Source: Candidatus Nanopelagicales bacterium
Lineage (GTDB): Bacteria; Actinomycetota; Actinomycetes; Nanopelagicales; Nanopelagicaceae
NCBI GenBank assembly: GCA_030832365.1
Contig: JAURJF010000013.1
Location: forward strand, 1 to 17,772
Direction of reading: 5' to 3'
DNA: 17,772 bases
Below the pieces are notes generated by a model, which saw only the letters and a program-made list of their open reading frames with translations, did no database searches and had not been told where the DNA came from. The position numbers were made by a program, and so were the translations under genes. This document shows, in pieces, positions 14,765 to 17,772 of the stretch (the stretch's first letter is position 1; each line of letters opens with the position of its first letter).

Positions 14765-15402
14765 TTTTTATTATCTGGAAGTAGATGCGCAGCAGGCTCA
14801 CTATAGGTAAGACCTAGAACTTTTCCACTTTCATCAAAGTGGATACTTGTTACCGAGGCGAGTGTGCATTGGCGCTTTCTTGGATCATGAAAGAAAGATC
14901 TTCCTTCTATTGATGAACGCATAATCCAAATGGGTAATTGGTGTGAAACAAGTAAAGCATCTTTCCCATCAGCTGCTAGGCGTGCATCGTTAACTGCCTT
15001 ACTCATTCGAGATACTTGCACTTTATAAGGCTCACCCCAAGAAGGGCGCCAAGGATTCCAGAGATAACGCCAGGTGGCTGGGCGTTTAATTGCGCCTGAA
15101 ACATCAAATGGTTTTCCTTCAAAGATATTTTCAGCTTCGATTAAATTTTCATCTGTTTTAATTACCAAGCCATGTTGCGCTGCAATCGGTGCAGCAGTTT
15201 GCTGTGCTCGCTCTAGTGGAGATGCATGAATTGCTCCGAGTGAAAGCTCTTTACTCCAGGCCGCTACAGCCTTAGCCATTTCATGGCCTCGCTCTGAAAG
15301 TTTCCAGCCTGGCTGGCGGCCATAGAGAATATTTCTTGGGTTCTCAACTTGGCCATGGCGGAGGAGATGAACACTCTGTGAAATTGCTGCCTCATCGCTC
15401 AT
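14761..15402 (-). CDS. Histidine phosphatase family protein (phosphoglycerate-mutase-like)
   Basis: The 213-residue protein has the histidine-phosphatase motif LLRHGQ with catalytic H16, the second-substrate arginine in SPLERAQQTA (R65), and the second catalytic histidine in LLVSHQLP (H154). The substrate is not clear. It is probably a phosphatase rather than glycolytic mutase, since the family is broad and the gene heads a cytochrome c maturation operon, an order I recall also from Mycobacterium. An ATG four codons upstream (15414) is possible; 15402 is chosen because a TATGCT box ends seven bases before it, the leaderless spacing of this region. It is divergent from the HAD gene. Confidence 0.88.
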   Translation of the reverse strand: MSDEAAISQSVHLLRHGQVENPRNILYGRQPGWKLSERGHEMAKAVAAWSKELSLGAIHASPLERAQQTAAPIAAQHGLVIKTDENLIEAENIFEGKPFDVSGAIKRPATWRYLWNPWRPSWGEPYKVQVSRMSKAVNDARLAADGKDALLVSHQLPIWIMRSSIEGRSFFHDPRKRQCTLASVTSIHFDESGKVLGLTYSEPAAHLLPDNKK

Positions 15403-15409
15403 AGCCTTA

Positions 15410-15415
15410 AGCATA
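15410..15415 (-). promoter_or_regulatory. Candidate -10 box for the phosphatase-TlpA-ccdA-resB-ccsB operon
   Basis: TATGCT on the minus strand ends seven bases before the ATG at 15402. It would make the upstream in-frame ATG (15414) part of the promoter, favouring the shorter start. No good -35 was found. Confidence 0.45.
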
Positions 15416-15443
15416 AAGGCAGAAGTAATACTGCGCTTTTCGC

Positions 15444-15449
15444 TACTCT
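15444..15449 (+). promoter_or_regulatory. Candidate -10 box for the HAD phosphatase gene
   Basis: TACTCT is followed by six bases and the ATG at 15456, with no Shine-Dalgarno between them, predicting a leaderless mRNA. A -35 match is lacking. Confidence 0.45.
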
Positions 15450-15455
15450 GACTTC

Positions 15456-16217
15456 ATGCCGCGGATAGCTTTCTTTGATGTAGATAACACAATTACCCGT
15501 GGATCCACCCTCTATTTTCTAGGTAAGGGTATGTATAACCGTGGTTTTTTCACCAAGCGAGATATCGGGGCATGGGTTCTTGCCAACATTCGCTTCCGTA
15601 TGACTGGAACTGAAAAGTCAGAAGTCATTAGTCGTTTTCAAAAGGCTGCAACAGATTTCATTGGTGGCCATGATGTTAAAGAGATTCGAATAATTGGAGA
15701 GCAGATCTATAGTGAATTTGTCTCGCCATCTATTTGGCAAGGAACAATTGAACTTGCAAAAGAGCATTTAAGTTCTGGAGATGAAGTCTGGTTGGTAACA
15801 GCTTCTCCTGAGGACTTTGCGAACTTAATTGCAGAGCGCCTTGGTTTTACTGGAGCTATTGGAACAAAAGCTGAAATTAAAGATGGTAAATACACCGGAA
15901 ATCTAAATGGAAAACTTCTTCATGGTAAAGAAAAAGCAATTGCAATTACTGAATTAACAAAAGCGCGGGGGATTAATCTTAAAGATTGTTTTGCATACTC
16001 TGATTCTCATAATGACCTTCCGCTTTTAAGTACTGTGGGCCATCCAAGAGCTATCAATCCTGATGCCAAACTTCGTATTATTGCATTTGCGCAGAGCTGG
16101 CCGGTACACGATTTTAGAAGGCTACGCTGGTTAAATCGATTCGTTGGTCCTTTTATCTCTCGTCTAGCTGGATTCTGGGTTTTTTCTACCTCAGGCATTA
16201 GAAGAACTTCTAGATAA
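15456..16217 (+). CDS. HAD-IB family phosphatase (SerB-like)
   Basis: The 253-residue protein is a haloacid-dehalogenase-fold hydrolase. Motif I is FFDVDNTIT with nucleophile D8 and acid D10, motif II TASPE at 115-119, the motif III lysine about K158 in LHGKEKA, and motif IV YSDSHNDLPLL with D183 and D187. The alpha-helical C1 cap between residues about 15 and 90 places it in subfamily IB with phosphoserine phosphatase. The substrate is open: many actinobacterial members are annotated as SerB-like without proof, and some relatives act on lipids. The extra C-terminal ~35 residues (WPVHDFRRLRWLNRF onward) are basic and partly hydrophobic, possibly membrane-touching. It is a single gene with a leaderless-type promoter, divergent from the phosphatase operon. 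Confidence 0.88.
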   Translation: MPRIAFFDVDNTITRGSTLYFLGKGMYNRGFFTKRDIGAWVLANIRFRMTGTEKSEVISRFQKAATDFIGGHDVKEIRIIGEQIYSEFVSPSIWQGTIELAKEHLSSGDEVWLVTASPEDFANLIAERLGFTGAIGTKAEIKDGKYTGNLNGKLLHGKEKAIAITELTKARGINLKDCFAYSDSHNDLPLLSTVGHPRAINPDAKLRIIAFAQSWPVHDFRRLRWLNRFVGPFISRLAGFWVFSTSGIRRTSR

Positions 16218-16250
16218 TCTTCCAAGCAGACAAGGACTTAACTTCTTCGG

Positions 16251-16256
16251 TAATGT
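16251..16256 (+). promoter_or_regulatory. Candidate -10 box for the XPB-N-like gene
   Basis: TAATGT lies nine bases before the ATG at 16266, in the 48-base gap after the HAD gene. An AGG seven bases from the ATG could instead be a weak Shine-Dalgarno. No -35 match was seen. Confidence 0.3.
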
Positions 16257-16265
16257 AGGCCAGTT

Positions 16266-17772
16266 ATGTCGCTAACAGGTGTAGTAAATAGTTCATCGGG
16301 CTTTAGCCCTACCTTTGCTGCTGAACTTAGAGAGCGAAGTGATGAAGATTTAGAGAAGTTATTTACTCTCCGCCCGGATTTAATTACACCGATTCCTGCA
16401 GATATGAGCTCTCTTGCTACTCGCGCCTGCTCTGCCCCTAGCCTGCTTAGAGCCCTTGAAACGCTAAATCAATGGCAATTCCAAGTTCTTGAAGTCTGCG
16501 CCGCCTTAAGAGATCCATTCACAGTAAAAGAAGTAATCACCCTTAGCGACAAAGCAAGCCAGGAAGTAATTCTTCACTTGCGATCACTTGCTCTTATCTA
16601 TTCAGATGGCGCTGGTTTTAGATTGCCGAGAGCGGTAAGAGATTTACTTGGAAATGAACCTGCTGGTCTTGGACCAGAGTCAGCGACAAAGATTGATTTG
16701 AAGTTACTAGATAAAGCGCCAGCAGGTGCTAAAGCAGTTCTAGAGAAATTAACTTGGGGCCCACCAAGAGGGCAAGTTGGAGATATTAGAAAGAAAGGAA
16801 CGCCAATAAATTGGCTTCTTGATAACAATCTCTTAATTCCTATTGATACCTCAACTGTTGCTCTTGCCAGAGAGGTTGGAATATATCTTCGAGGAAATAA
16901 AGTTCATAGAGAGCTATTGCCAACAGAGCCAAAGATAACTGGAGTAGCTACTAAAGATGTAGATACTCAGAGAGCAGCGTTAGCCTCGATCTCAAATACT
17001 CTGCGCTGGGTTGCTGAGCTACTTAATTTCTGGTCAGAGGAATCACCAAGTGCTCGCCAATCAGGAGGGCTTGGAGTAAGAGATTTAAAGAAAGCTGCAG
17101 ATCATTTAGGGGTTGAAGAAAGTTGCGCTGCATTTATTGCAGAGATTGCTTATCTATCAGGACTGATAAATCTAGAGGCAGATGGACAGATAATTCCAAC
17201 AACCCTCTTTGATCTCTGGCAAAACAAAGAGCCAGAGGCTCAATGGAGTGAACTGGTAAATCTTTGGAAAGTGACTTCAAGGGTTGCTGGACTTGTTGGC
17301 AGAAGCGAATCTCGAAACTTGACTGCTTTAAGCAGTGAACTTGATAGAAGTAATGCCAGTTTGATTAGAAATCTAACCTTGAATTTGCTTCTTAATAACC
17401 CTGGAATTTCAGCTAACCCAGAAAGTGTTAAGGCAGCTGTTCTATGGCGCTATCCCCACCGGCGAGGTATTTCAATTACTTCAGAGTTGGTGCAGTGGAC
17501 TCTTCGAGAGGCTGAGTGGCTGGGAATTACAGGTGGCGGAGCGCTATCGCCATATGGAGAGAGCCTTTTAAAAGATGAAGAGAACTTAGGAATCAATGGC
17601 GCACTTCCAAAACCTGTTGAGCACATTTTGGTTCAGGCAGATAACACAGCAATTGCTCCAGGGCCTTTGACAATAGAGGTTGCTCGAATGCTCTCAACCT
17701 TTGCAGATATTGAAAGTAGAGGCGGCGCAACTGTCTATCGCTTTAGTGAGAGTTCTATAAGGCGCGGTCTTG
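16266..17772 (+). CDS. Helicase-associated protein with XPB N-terminal-like domain (partial, 3' end outside window)
   Basis: The frame is open from the ATG at 16266 to the right edge, about 502 codons. The protein resembles the large actinobacterial 'helicase C-terminal/XPB-N-like' proteins (Helicase_C_3 family; Rv0862c in M. tuberculosis is the relative I recall). It shows an N-terminal winged-helix-like region (about 60-118, ALETLNQWQFQVLEVCAAL, then DPFTVKEV), a long helical middle, and the family hallmark VQADNTAIAPGPL at about 454-466. No Walker A or DEAD/DEAH motif is seen in the part present, so it is not itself a helicase here. In relatives it neighbours XPB/ERCC3 helicase, which suggests a DNA-repair role; the partner would lie beyond this window. 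Some 200-300 residues are probably missing. Confidence 0.82.
   Translation, partial: MSLTGVVNSSSGFSPTFAAELRERSDEDLEKLFTLRPDLITPIPADMSSLATRACSAPSLLRALETLNQWQFQVLEVCAALRDPFTVKEVITLSDKASQEVILHLRSLALIYSDGAGFRLPRAVRDLLGNEPAGLGPESATKIDLKLLDKAPAGAKAVLEKLTWGPPRGQVGDIRKKGTPINWLLDNNLLIPIDTSTVALAREVGIYLRGNKVHRELLPTEPKITGVATKDVDTQRAALASISNTLRWVAELLNFWSEESPSARQSGGLGVRDLKKAADHLGVEESCAAFIAEIAYLSGLINLEADGQIIPTTLFDLWQNKEPEAQWSELVNLWKVTSRVAGLVGRSESRNLTALSSELDRSNASLIRNLTLNLLLNNPGISANPESVKAAVLWRYPHRRGISITSELVQWTLREAEWLGITGGGALSPYGESLLKDEENLGINGALPKPVEHILVQADNTAIAPGPLTIEVARMLSTFADIESRGGATVYRFSESSIRRGL

Noticed and set aside
15419..15434. Small dyad GCAG...CTGC between the divergent phosphatase and HAD promoters
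   Set aside because: Only four-base arms with an imperfect centre; too weak to call an operator or terminator.
16201..16247. Possible hairpin between GAAGAA at the end of the HAD gene and CTTCTTC in the gap
   Set aside because: Six base pairs across a loop of about 35 bases and no T-run after it; not a convincing terminator.
16598..16828. Minus-strand open frame inside the XPB-N-like gene
   Set aside because: Shadow of a continuous, family-matching frame on the plus strand.
1..17772. Search for tRNA, rRNA, CRISPR, insertion sequence, prophage, toxin-antitoxin or defence genes
   Set aside because: All non-coding gaps are under 70 bases, no repeats or mobile-gene families are visible, and every gene but the two GNATs and the PLDc_N protein fits a housekeeping role.

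Overview
The window is a gene-dense, AT-rich piece of bacterial chromosome. Its gene families and gene order point to an actinobacterium: a respiratory and menaquinone block next to a phosphatase/TlpA/CcdA/ResB/CcsB operon (an order I recall from Mycobacterium), a PLDc_N small membrane protein beside menA, and an XPB-N-like 'helicase-associated' protein. The high AT content, overlapping genes and near absence of intergenic DNA fit a streamlined low-GC lineage such as the freshwater acI/Nanopelagicales group. That placement is inference from style and remembered proteins; no search was run.

Layout. (1) 1-2692, minus strand: nuoA-nuoB-nuoC-nuoD (nuoD runs off the left edge), the first subunits of proton-pumping NADH:quinone oxidoreductase, preceded at 2733-3428 by menG/ubiE, the last step of menaquinone synthesis. 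(2) 3480-10043: menaquinone biosynthesis on both strands. menF runs rightward, menB-menC-menD leftward, menE-menA rightward. With menG this covers chorismate to menaquinone except MenH (SHCHC synthase) and the DHNA-CoA thioesterase, which are not here. (3) 10053-11168: a small PLDc_N membrane protein and two small, divergently transcribed GNAT-fold proteins. (4) 11163-15402, minus strand: an overlapping five-gene operon, histidine phosphatase - TlpA-like lipoprotein - CcdA - ResB - CcsB, for System II cytochrome c maturation. (5) 15456-17772, plus strand: a HAD-IB phosphatase and a large XPB-N-like protein cut by the right edge.

The genes share one theme. Complex I passes electrons to menaquinone, the men genes make that quinone, and the ccs/res genes assemble the c-type cytochromes that accept electrons downstream.

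No tRNA, rRNA, CRISPR, insertion sequence or phage signature was seen, and no non-coding gap reaches 70 bases. No unknown multi-gene system is evident. The most interesting signals are in transcription architecture. Almost every first gene of a transcription unit has a TANNNT -10 box 6-9 bases before its start codon, suggesting leaderless mRNAs. Two divergent men promoters appear to share one symmetric -10 heptamer, and the divergent GNAT pair has mirror-image promoters with overlapping -35 boxes. Two convergent gene pairs overlap by exactly one palindromic hexamer that supplies a stop codon to each strand.
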